A DNA stretch of 54,304 nt from CAINDI01 sp037127585. GTDB lineage: Bacteria > Verrucomicrobiota > Verrucomicrobiia > Palsa-1439. This document shows, piece by piece, positions 17,193-24,445 of the stretch; the first letter of the stretch is position 1, and each line of letters opens with the position of its first letter. Location: contig JBAXYB010000008.1 in the NCBI GenBank assembly GCA_037127585.1, positions 1 through 54,304 on the forward strand, in the 5' to 3' direction. The notes below the pieces were generated by a model. The model was not told the origin of the DNA. It ran no database searches and saw only the letters and a list, made by a program, of their open reading frames with translations. A program made the translations under genes and the position numbers.

Positions 17193-18107
17193 TTATGCCT
17201 GGGAAAAATAATCGCTGCTTTGATAAACGCCGGTGCTTTCTTTCACGAGTTGCATCAGGATGTCGTTCGTCAACGTGCTCGCGCCGAAGCGGAACAAATC
17301 CGGCGTGAGCCAAGCCGAACCGAGTGTCTCGTTGACAGTCACGAGATACTGAATCGCCTGCTTCGCGGTCTTGATACCGCCGGCGGGTTTCATGCCGCGG
17401 CGTTGGCCGGTCCGCTGGTAGAAATCGCGAACCGCTTCGAGCATGACGAGCGTGACCGTCTGCGTCGCTGCCGGCTGAACTTTGCCGGTGGAGGTCTTGA
17501 TGAAGTCGCCACCCGCCGCCAGCGCGAGATCGCTCGCATGCCGGACGCGGTCGAGGGTGCCGAGTTCGCCGGTTTCGAGAATCACTTTCAGATGCACGTC
17601 GCCGCAGATCGATTTGAATTCGGCAATCTCGTCGTAGACATAGTTGAACTCGCCGTTGAGGTAATGCCCGCGCGAGATGACCATATCGACTTCGTCTGCG
17701 CCTTCGCTGATGGCGTATTTAATATCGAGCAGCTTCGTCTCGTGATCGGCTTGCCCGCTCGGGAAGGCGGTCGCAACGGCGGCGACATGGATGCCGGAGC
17801 CTTTAAGTTCCTCTTTCGCCGTACGCACCATCGTGGGGTAGACGCACACCGCCGCGACGTGGGGGAGGCCGGGCAGCGCATCGTGGAGGTGCATCGCCTT
17901 GTAACACATCTGCTTCACCTTGCCCGGCGAATCGCTGCCTTCGAGCGTGGTCTGGTCGATCATGCTGAGCGCGAGCTTGAGTGCTTGGACTTTCGAATCC
18001 ATCTTGATGCTGCGGGTGTTGAGGCGCGCGACGCGTTCTTCAACGCCGACTTGATCAACCGGCGGGGAAGGTTGCCAGTTTGGATAAGGTTGCTGACGTG
18101 CTTGCAT
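17193..18107 (-). CDS. deoC: Deoxyribose-phosphate aldolase
   Basis: 304 aa from the ATG at 18107 (a TTG lies two codons upstream). It cleaves 2-deoxyribose-5-phosphate to acetaldehyde and glyceraldehyde-3-phosphate. The Schiff-base Lys is in 'GGDFIKTSTGK', with 'AVCVYPTMV', 'DEVDMVISRG' and 'GMKPAGGIKT' as other family blocks. The N-terminal 45 residues extend beyond the short E. coli-type core, as in the longer DeoC group. It is the first gene of a likely operon with the two ALDH genes. Confidence 0.95.
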   Translation of the reverse strand: MQARQQPYPNWQPSPPVDQVGVEERVARLNTRSIKMDSKVQALKLALSMIDQTTLEGSDSPGKVKQMCYKAMHLHDALPGLPHVAAVCVYPTMVRTAKEELKGSGIHVAAVATAFPSGQADHETKLLDIKYAISEGADEVDMVISRGHYLNGEFNYVYDEIAEFKSICGDVHLKVILETGELGTLDRVRHASDLALAAGGDFIKTSTGKVQPAATQTVTLVMLEAVRDFYQRTGQRRGMKPAGGIKTAKQAIQYLVTVNETLGSAWLTPDLFRFGASTLTNDILMQLVKESTGVYQSSDYFSQA

Positions 18108-18133
18108 AATCAATGACCCGTTGCACCGGAAAA

Positions 18134-18210
18134 TGGTGCGCCCAGCAGGAGTTGAACCTGCAACCTTTGGTTCCGTAGACCAACGCTCTATCCAATTGAG
18201 CTATGGGCGC
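18134..18210 (-). tRNA. tRNA-Arg (anticodon ACG)
   Basis: Reading leftward: 7-bp acceptor stem GCGCCCA/TGGGCGC, D arm, anticodon stem TTGGT/ACCAA with loop CTACGGA (anticodon ACG), T loop GGTTCAACTCC-type, discriminator A and an encoded CCA (18136-18134). It is complete. The integrase gene of the mobile element begins about 110 bp from its 5' end. Confidence 0.95.
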
Positions 18211-18317
18211 TAAATTATTTATCTACAAGGCATTATAGTCGTTTAACAACCTGCGCTTTTGACTTGACGTTAAACATTTTGCAAACTATGCTGTCCACAG
18301 TGTAGGACATTGCAAAC

Positions 18318-19532
18318 ATGAGCAGCAAGCCACGTCAGTCAAAGAACAAATTGCCACGTGGAGTCTACCAACGGACTGTCAACGGTTCAACATCTTTTCT
18401 GGTCAGCCTCGGCCGCGACGGCAACGGCAAGCAACGCTGGAAGTCGTGTAAGACCGAGGACGAAGCGTTGGCTCACCGTCAGCTTGTTGGCCACGCCAAG
18501 CGGCAGCAAGGCGAATCACTGTGGCTCCTGAGCGCTGAGCAACGGGGCGATGCCGTAAACGCCTTCCAGATTCTGAAGGACCATCCCGGCGAGACGTTGA
18601 CCGCCGCCGCGGAATTCTATCTCAAACAACATTTGTCCCTGAGCCGTCAACAACAGGTGGCGGGGCTGCTGGACAAGTTCATCGCCGAACATGAAATGGC
18701 GGGGGTCTCGTTGCCAACGATGCGGGACCTCCGTTGCCGCCTCAAGCCGCTGAAGACGAAGTTTGGCAACCGGCTTGCCAACGAAGTCACGGTGGAAGAC
18801 ATCAAGCAGTGGGACAAGGAAATGACGGAGAAAGGATTGTCCCCGCTCAGCCGTCGCCATTATCTCAACAAAGCGGCAAGCTTCTGGCGGTGGGCAGTCG
18901 CCAACAAGTTTGCATATTCCACACCGCTCGACCCCCTGGCCGTGCGGCGTCCCAAGGTCGTTCGTGGCGGGGTCCGCTTCTTCACGGTGGACGAATGCAA
19001 GAAGATCCTGGAGAGGTTCTCCGCACAAGGACTGCGCAGCTATGCCGTGTTGGGCCTGTTCTGCGGCATTCGTCCAGAGGAAGTGCGCCGGCTTCGTGCC
19101 CACCATTTCAAGATCGACGGTGACACGCTCGTGATCACGCTGGATGCTGACATTACGAAAACGGTCTGGCGACGCGTCATCGAATTGCGCAAAGGCACAC
19201 CACTCGGCGACTGCGTTTGGGCGTGGCTTGGCGGCAACGGAAAGCTGGAGCTTCCTGAGAAGATCGCGCCGAGCCTGGCGACATGGCGGCGACGGTTTCG
19301 GAAAATCCAGCCAGCGCTCGGTTTCCCGTGGGTGAACGACGGCATGAGGCATACCGCTGCAACGTTTCATTTTGCCTTGAGCCGGGACGAGCAAGCGACC
19401 TCGGCCTTGCTCGGTCATACATCGACGGTAATGTTGAGAACTCATTACAAAGGCATGACGACCGAATCGGAGGCCAAGAAATTCTACGCACTGCGGCCAA
19501 CCGCTGTGGAGGAACACGACGACCAAGAATAG
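18318..19532 (+). CDS. Tyrosine recombinase (integrase) of the mobile element
   Basis: 404 aa. A SAM-like core-binding domain (about 100-200) precedes the catalytic domain. Catalytic residues are seen as Arg in 'CGIRPEEVRRL', then 'GMRHTAATF' (His-Arg box) and 'LLGHTSTVMLRTHYKG' with the nucleophilic Tyr. It lies next to tRNA-Arg and points into the element. The 5' region (18211-18317) is AT-rich compared with the neighbours. It is intact, so excision may still be possible. Confidence 0.93.
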   Translation: MSSKPRQSKNKLPRGVYQRTVNGSTSFLVSLGRDGNGKQRWKSCKTEDEALAHRQLVGHAKRQQGESLWLLSAEQRGDAVNAFQILKDHPGETLTAAAEFYLKQHLSLSRQQQVAGLLDKFIAEHEMAGVSLPTMRDLRCRLKPLKTKFGNRLANEVTVEDIKQWDKEMTEKGLSPLSRRHYLNKAASFWRWAVANKFAYSTPLDPLAVRRPKVVRGGVRFFTVDECKKILERFSAQGLRSYAVLGLFCGIRPEEVRRLRAHHFKIDGDTLVITLDADITKTVWRRVIELRKGTPLGDCVWAWLGGNGKLELPEKIAPSLATWRRRFRKIQPALGFPWVNDGMRHTAATFHFALSRDEQATSALLGHTSTVMLRTHYKGMTTESEAKKFYALRPTAVEEHDDQE

Positions 19533-19563
19533 GATTTGGCGAGACCCGCACCCTGGCTCTGAT

Positions 19564-19845
19564 TCAATCTCCCACCGATTTGACCCGCCAGCGCTTCAGC
19601 GCCTTGTCAACCGCATCAACGTCAAAGAGGATGATTGAGCGACCCTTGGCCGGGCCGATACGCTCAAAGGGAATCAATCGCTTCCGTTGCCAATCGGTCA
19701 ATGTCCGGCGCTTTATCCCCAACCTCTTCGCCATCTCCTCCGGCCCAATCCGAAGCGGTGGAGCACACGGCGTTGCCGAGTTCCGAATCTCGGCCTTGAG
19801 GATCTCCGCGACCTCGCGAGCGATCTCTGTTGCCATCGTGCTCAT
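19564..19845 (-). CDS. Excisionase/AlpA-like HTH protein
   Basis: 93 aa from the ATG at 19845; an in-frame upstream start (19887) would extend into the shared promoter repeat and is rejected for that reason. Residues about 37-83 form a MerR/AlpA-type winged helix ('MAKRLGIKRRTLTDWQRKRL', then a basic wing and 'FDVDAVDKAL'). Such proteins act as directionality factors or regulators of integrase genes. It is convergent with the integrase. Its promoter region is one of three copies of a conserved divergent-promoter module in the element. Confidence 0.8.
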   Translation of the reverse strand: MSTMATEIAREVAEILKAEIRNSATPCAPPLRIGPEEMAKRLGIKRRTLTDWQRKRLIPFERIGPAKGRSIILFDVDAVDKALKRWRVKSVGD

Positions 19846-19930
19846 GGTTACAGTTGACCACAAGCAGAGGGAGCGATCCTGTATCACCTACACGGACTTC
19901 GCGGACAACCGATGTAATGTGATCGGTGTA
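19846..19930. promoter_or_regulatory. Conserved divergent-promoter module, copy 3
   Basis: Reading away from the HTH gene, the block has TTGACCACAA, an inverted repeat TGTA-N5-TACA (19880-19893) and ACTTCGCGGACAA. The same order, with the same spacing to the start codon (GTGGTCAACTGnnnnCATGAGCA), is found at 27245-27313 and 29548-29618. Confidence 0.65.
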
Positions 19931-20450
19931 ATGTGATCGTTGCGAGATCACGATAAGTCCCCGACAGTGGAGTGAGCATACAGTGCCCACCGATTGCACT
20001 CCGCGTCGGATTTGTTGGCATAAGAGTGACGGAATTCTCCGCGAAGAACCGCGCTGGCCCGTGCGGGCGGCTGGCTCTGCTCAGTTCGCTCCGCCAACCC
20101 ACCGCACGCGCCGCGACGGTTCCAATTCATGGGCGGTCCGTGCCGCTTCCCGTCGCGCGACGGAGACGATTATGCGCTCGTTCCGGTCGCCGCTCCGTCC
20201 AGCCGCACCGACCGCTTTGCTATCTCAGAGAGCAGAAATGCAGTCCGGTTCGGCTCCATATTTCGATTGCACAATGAACCGTCTAACGGTACGCCACGCA
20301 AACGAAGGACGAACCACCAAGGTCACCTTGGAAATGGACAACTCTCCCGCCATCATCTTCCGGCACTACCGCTAACTGGTCATGCCGCAACACGCCGCTG
20401 CGAGCCTCGGTTTCTCGCGGTCACATCGCTGAGAGCACCATCAAAGACGG
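19931..20450. repeat. Gene-free stretch with element-end repeats and an integrase remnant
   Basis: No intact gene is seen here. Bases 20048-20168 (repeat A) match 34875-34996 at roughly 90 percent. Bases 20305-20400 encode a decayed integrase C-terminus ('LEMDNSPAIIFRHYR', then a stop) that matches the second integrase at 34470-34560. Bases 20398-20430 (repeat B) match 34801-34832. The order is A-int-B on the left and int-B-A on the right side of the element. Confidence 0.75.
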
Positions 20451-21200
20451 TCAGTGGGGATGTCTGTGACGCAGGATATGAGGGCGTTCGAGGCCGTGGG
20501 CGAGCATTAGCGCCTCGTCATTGAGTAATTCCAGAGTCGCTGCGTCGGCAATGATCTCGCCGTGATCCACAAGCAGGGCGCGTGGGCAAAGCTCAACAAC
20601 AAGTTCCAAGTCGTGTGTGGCGATGATCTTCGTGGCTGGCAGTTTCTGGAGTAGCGTCTTCAATTCCGCTTTACCGCGTGGGTCAAGACCACTGGTCGGT
20701 TCATCGAGCACCAACATGCGCGGCGCACACGCCAAGATGCCGGCAAGACACACGCGACGCTTCTCGCCGACGCTCAGGTGATACGGCGAACGCTTTTCAA
20801 AACCGATCAGCCCGACTTGTTGCAGCGCCGCATTCACACGCCCGTCAACCGGTGCGCCAACACCGTCAAATTGCCGTGGGCCAAACGCGACATCTTCCAT
20901 CACCGTCGGACAGAACAGTTGGTCGTCGGCATCTTGAAACAACAGGCCGACATCCCGGCGAATTGCCGGCAGATTTTGTTCGGTGACCGGCTGACCGCAG
21001 ATGAAAACCGCCGGCGTGCGCGTGGGCTGTTCCGGCAAGATTCCGTTCAGATGCAGCAAGATCGTGGATTTGCCTGCTCCGTTCGGGCCTATCAAGCCAA
21101 TGCACTCGCCTGTCGCCACCGTGAAATTGATTCCGCGCAAGGCTTCCTTGCCGTCGGGATACCGGTAGCATAGGTCGCGGACTTCAATCGCAGTACTCAT
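20451..21200 (-). CDS. nikO: Nickel/cobalt ECF transporter ATPase (CbiO/NikO type)
   Basis: 249 aa from the ATG at 21200, which overlaps the CbiQ-type stop; the longer upstream frame is a shadow of that gene. Walker A 'GPNGAGKST', signature 'LSVGEKRR', Walker B 'MLVLDEPTSGLDP' and switch His in 'ATHDLE' are present. It is the energising subunit of a group I ECF importer. The C-terminus is His-rich ('HILRHRHPH'). Nickel rather than cobalt is inferred from the NikR gene and operator heading the operon. Confidence 0.93.
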   Translation of the reverse strand: MSTAIEVRDLCYRYPDGKEALRGINFTVATGECIGLIGPNGAGKSTILLHLNGILPEQPTRTPAVFICGQPVTEQNLPAIRRDVGLLFQDADDQLFCPTVMEDVAFGPRQFDGVGAPVDGRVNAALQQVGLIGFEKRSPYHLSVGEKRRVCLAGILACAPRMLVLDEPTSGLDPRGKAELKTLLQKLPATKIIATHDLELVVELCPRALLVDHGEIIADAATLELLNDEALMLAHGLERPHILRHRHPH

Positions 21201-21811
21201 TTCCACCCCCGCGAACACATCGCCGCGTAGATGCGTTCGGCGCGTTCGGTCGAGCGCACGAACAACTGGCCGATGACCGTGCCGAGACTTTTCCAGACGG
21301 CGAACCGTCGCTTCGTGAATGTGCGGCTGGCGCGCGCTCGTTGCATGCGCCCGGCTTCGTCCACGAGGACAAAGAGATACCGGTACATCAAGGCCAGCGT
21401 GGTAATCAGCATGGCCGGGAACCGGACTCGTTGAAGCACACCCAACAGTTCGGAAAACGGCGTCGTGTTCGAGAGCAGCACCATCGTGAGCAAACAGAGC
21501 GTGCTTTTGGTGACGATGACCAAAAACACGCACCCCCCGTTGGGCTGGAGCAACGCGAGCACAGCCACCCCAAGCACGAGCGGTTCGAGCAACAACAAGC
21601 GTTTCACCAAAAACCCCGCCGGGATCTTGCTCGCAACGGCAACGACGACGAGCAGCGTGGCAATACCGACGAAGCACAGCGCAAACCGGCCGGGCATTAG
21701 CACCGTAGCGAGCACGATGGCCAGCGCGATAGACAGCTTCCATCCGGCATTCAACCGATGAATCCAGCTATCGAGCCGACTATGGCGGTCGAAGAAATCG
21801 TGACGTATCAA
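21197..21811 (-). CDS. nikQ: Nickel/cobalt ECF transporter transmembrane protein (CbiQ/NikQ type)
   Basis: 204 aa with four or five membrane helices and the coupling-helix block of T components ('RMQRARASR' and 'ERAERIYAAMCSRGW'). It links the substrate-capture protein to the ATPase. Its stop overlaps the ATPase start by 4 bp, and its own start overlaps the upstream gene by 4 bp, so the three transport genes form one translationally coupled unit. Confidence 0.92.
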   Translation of the reverse strand: MIRHDFFDRHSRLDSWIHRLNAGWKLSIALAIVLATVLMPGRFALCFVGIATLLVVVAVASKIPAGFLVKRLLLLEPLVLGVAVLALLQPNGGCVFLVIVTKSTLCLLTMVLLSNTTPFSELLGVLQRVRFPAMLITTLALMYRYLFVLVDEAGRMQRARASRTFTKRRFAVWKSLGTVIGQLFVRSTERAERIYAAMCSRGWK

Positions 21812-22749
21812 TGTAATTCCTTCGGCACAAGCACCCGCGCCAGCACAAACGCTACGCCGAAGACGACGACTGTGCCGATGACTCCCGCCAGCGCCGTCGC
21901 CAAAGCCGCCGACTGAATTCCCGGCAGAGCGTAGTCGGGAATCGGCGAAGCCACGATCGGAGTCGCAGCGGCACGATGCTCAAAGCCCAACGTCGCGGCC
22001 ACTTTCTCCAGGCCATCCGGCCACGAACACGCAAACGGTGCGACGAACAACGCGAGACCAAGTGAAATGAGCAGCCCAAACACAAGGACCGGCGCATAGC
22101 CGGGTCGCGCGTCCGCTTCGGCGAGCGATTCCAGTAAGTCCGGTCGCGCCCGCGCAATCGCGACGACAACCAACGCCGTGATTAACCCTTCGCCAATGCC
22201 AATGAGCATGTGGACGCTGGCCATCGCCGAGAACGCCACTGACCAGGAAACCGTACCGGACAAGGCCAATTCGCCAGCACAGACAATGGACGCCAACACT
22301 GTGCTGCACCAAGCCGCGAACACGGCGGCCACGACTTTCTGGCGTAAGCTCTTTGACCAGCCGCTGACGAGCCGGTAAATTGCGTAACCGGCAACACCGC
22401 CGACCAGCCCCATGTTAAAGATGTTCGCACCCAGCGCCGTCACGCCACCGTCGGCAAACAACAGGCATTGCACGATGAGCACCGCAGCCAGGACAACGAC
22501 GGCCGCACTTGGTCCAAGCAACACCGCTGTCAGCACGCCACCGATGAGATGGCCGGATGTGCCGCCCGCTACCGGGAAGTTCAACATCTGCACCGCAAAC
22601 ACAAACGCCGCCGCCAACCCGAGCAGCGGCACTTTGCGGCGCGGCAACTGGCGGCGCACGTGGCGCAATGCGACGCCGACTCCACCTGCTGCGAGTACCC
22701 CAGTCGCTGCTGCTGTTTTCGCATCCAAGAAACCATCCGGTATGTGCAT
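21808..22749 (-). CDS. nikM: Nickel/cobalt ECF substrate-capture protein (fused CbiM-CbiN type)
   Basis: 313 aa. It begins 'MHIPDGFLD', the invariant metal-binding N-terminus of CbiM/NikM (His2 coordinates the metal). Seven or so helices follow, and the C-terminal third carries a periplasmic segment with 'WPDGLEKVAATLGFEHR', the PDGxE-type block of CbiN/NikN, so this is an M-N fusion. It imports Ni or Co ions at the inner membrane. It is placed behind NikR and an outer-membrane protein in the same operon. Confidence 0.93.
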   Translation of the reverse strand: MHIPDGFLDAKTAAATGVLAAGGVGVALRHVRRQLPRRKVPLLGLAAAFVFAVQMLNFPVAGGTSGHLIGGVLTAVLLGPSAAVVVLAAVLIVQCLLFADGGVTALGANIFNMGLVGGVAGYAIYRLVSGWSKSLRQKVVAAVFAAWCSTVLASIVCAGELALSGTVSWSVAFSAMASVHMLIGIGEGLITALVVVAIARARPDLLESLAEADARPGYAPVLVFGLLISLGLALFVAPFACSWPDGLEKVAATLGFEHRAAATPIVASPIPDYALPGIQSAALATALAGVIGTVVVFGVAFVLARVLVPKELH

Positions 22750-22759
22750 GTTCTAACTC

Positions 22760-23533
22760 CTATTTCTCTGTTGTCTTCGGTTTGTGATTGAACCCAAACG
22801 TCCACGTTAAACCGACGGTCGCAGTCCAATCCGGCGCGTCTCCGCGAAACCCAGCGCCGGCAGCGGCATCGAGGACCAAGCCGTCAACAATTTGCCAGCG
22901 CAGTCCGCCGTTGAACGTCACCGCCGTGGTGTTCCCGGCCCCCAATGGGGTGTCGGCGAATATCTCGCCGACCAATTCCAATCGCTCTTTCGCCTGCCAG
23001 CGCAACGCCAGTCCGTAATGCAACACGTCCGCGTCCCCGCCGACCCAGGTGTAGCCGAGATTCAGATCCGCGTTGAGCTTCTGGCCGAGGGATTTCGTGG
23101 CGATGTACGTCAAGTCAACGTCCGTCTCGCCGGAACCAAGGCCCTTGTCGCAGTCCGCGGTCGGGAACTTCACGGCCAGCGCAAGCGAATGATCGGCCCA
23201 GAACCGCTCCGCCGACAATGGATTCCATTTCGTGGCCAACACCAGGTCGCCGAGACCGGACTCCGTGCAACGATTGCCGTTGTCATCGAGTCGTTCCTCC
23301 AGTTGGCCACCAAACCCAGCCCCGACTTGCAGCGTCGGCACAACGCCATAATTCACGCTGAACGGGAAATCAAAATGATGCGTTGCCCCGTCGCGGACGA
23401 AGCCGACCCCGGCTTCGATCTGCACATCGCCATTTGCCACTGTGCTGGCATCATCCACAGCCAAGGGTCTTCCCGCTTCGGCGAACGGCGGCAGCGCGGC
23501 AACTGTGACGGCGATCCACCACCACCGCTTCAT
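22760..23533 (-). CDS. Outer-membrane beta-barrel protein of the nickel operon
   Basis: 257 aa from the ATG at 23533, which gives a clean signal peptide (MKRWWWIAVTVAALPPFAEA) and overlaps the nikR stop by 4 bp. The mature part shows alternating beta-strand segments ending in an aromatic-rich C-terminal strand ('WTATVGLTWTFGF'), typical of small barrel proteins annotated as putative transporters. Its place between nikR and the importer suggests passage of nickel or a nickel chelate through the outer membrane, by inference only. Confidence 0.8.
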   Translation of the reverse strand: MKRWWWIAVTVAALPPFAEAGRPLAVDDASTVANGDVQIEAGVGFVRDGATHHFDFPFSVNYGVVPTLQVGAGFGGQLEERLDDNGNRCTESGLGDLVLATKWNPLSAERFWADHSLALAVKFPTADCDKGLGSGETDVDLTYIATKSLGQKLNADLNLGYTWVGGDADVLHYGLALRWQAKERLELVGEIFADTPLGAGNTTAVTFNGGLRWQIVDGLVLDAAAGAGFRGDAPDWTATVGLTWTFGFNHKPKTTEK

Positions 23534-23952
23534 GCAGGCAGGTCCTTGCCCGTTGTGGTGATGGTGAGTTTGCCGTGCTTGACTCCCTTGGCGGCGATCA
23601 TCTCGTCGGCCAGCTTCTTGATCTCGACGGCTTTGCCGCGCACCGCAAGCACTTCGAGGCAATTGTCGTGATCCAGATGGCAGTGCAACACGGAAATGAT
23701 GACGTGGCCGTGCTCGTGCTGAAGGTCCGTGAGCAGGTCTTGGAGGTGATGCTTGTGGTGGTCATAGACCAGCGTGATGCTGCCGGCAATCTCGCCCTTG
23801 CCAAATTGCTGCCGGTGTTCGACGAGGTGCGCGCGGATCATGTCCGCGATGGCCAGCGACCGGTTGTCGTAGCCTTTTTCGCGGCACATCACGTCGAGTT
23901 CATGCGCGAGTCCGCGGTCGAGAGAGACACTGAAACGGATGGCTGTTTTCAT
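23530..23952 (-). CDS. nikR: Nickel-responsive regulator
   Basis: 140 aa from the ATG at 23952, the normal NikR length; a longer frame would cross the operator. An N-terminal ribbon-helix-helix domain ('TAIRFSVSLDRGLAHELD') precedes the ACT-like metal domain. The high-affinity nickel ligands are present as His-x-His-x5-Cys in 'VLHCHLDHDNCLEV' plus an upstream His in 'YDHHKHH'. With nickel bound, NikR represses transport genes. It heads the operon nikR-omp-nikM-nikQ-nikO and has its own operator over the start codon. Confidence 0.95.
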   Translation of the reverse strand: MKTAIRFSVSLDRGLAHELDVMCREKGYDNRSLAIADMIRAHLVEHRQQFGKGEIAGSITLVYDHHKHHLQDLLTDLQHEHGHVIISVLHCHLDHDNCLEVLAVRGKAVEIKKLADEMIAAKGVKHGKLTITTTGKDLPA

Positions 23953-23983
23953 GGTGTTACCATCGTTATATATCGTAACACCA
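23952..23983. promoter_or_regulatory. NikR operator
   Basis: TGGTGTTAC (23952-23960) and GTAACACCA (23975-23983) form a perfect 9-bp inverted repeat with a 14-bp spacer. This matches the known GTGTTA-type NikR sites of several phyla. It abuts the nikR start codon, so binding would block expression of the whole operon. Confidence 0.85.
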
Positions 23984-24091
23984 CCCGTCAAGCCAGTTTT
24001 TTGCTACCGTCTGCGGGCAGCAATGATGCGAGCCCATCGTCCGGTGTGGCACCGGAAACACATCCTGACACGACGCGGCAGCCTCACCTCA

Positions 24092-24445
24092 TCAACGGGA
24101 CGCAGCAGGCTGCTGGTTTACTGGGGCTGTTTCCTGAACCATAATTTCGAGAATCAGCGGCTGACCATCAGCAGCCAGAGACCGTGAGGCATCCGGCGTC
24201 TTCGCAATGAACGCCAATTCCATTCGCTGCATGACCGTTTCGAGACGGCGCAACGCATGGCCGCGAACCACGACTTCGTGCGCAGCAAAGACCAACCGCA
24301 GTCGCTGTTCCTTGCCCTCACTGATCAACTCGGAATAACTGAATTGATCGAACGGCAGTAACAGCGACCGTTCCGAGGAAACCTCCACGCGCAATGCGCG
24401 GGACTGCGGGTCAGACGCCCAACTTTCGGATGTTTTTGTGCTCAT
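24092..24445 (-). CDS. Hypothetical protein downstream of the relaxase
   Basis: 117 aa, soluble, no signal or membrane segment. The centre ('LLLPFDQFSYSELIS', 'LRLVFAAHEVVVRGHALRRLE') looks like a small alpha/beta domain, family not recognised. It overlaps the relaxase 3' end by 35 bp and is probably cotranslated with it. No function is proposed. Confidence 0.65.
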   Translation of the reverse strand: MSTKTSESWASDPQSRALRVEVSSERSLLLPFDQFSYSELISEGKEQRLRLVFAAHEVVVRGHALRRLETVMQRMELAFIAKTPDASRSLAADGQPLILEIMVQETAPVNQQPAASR

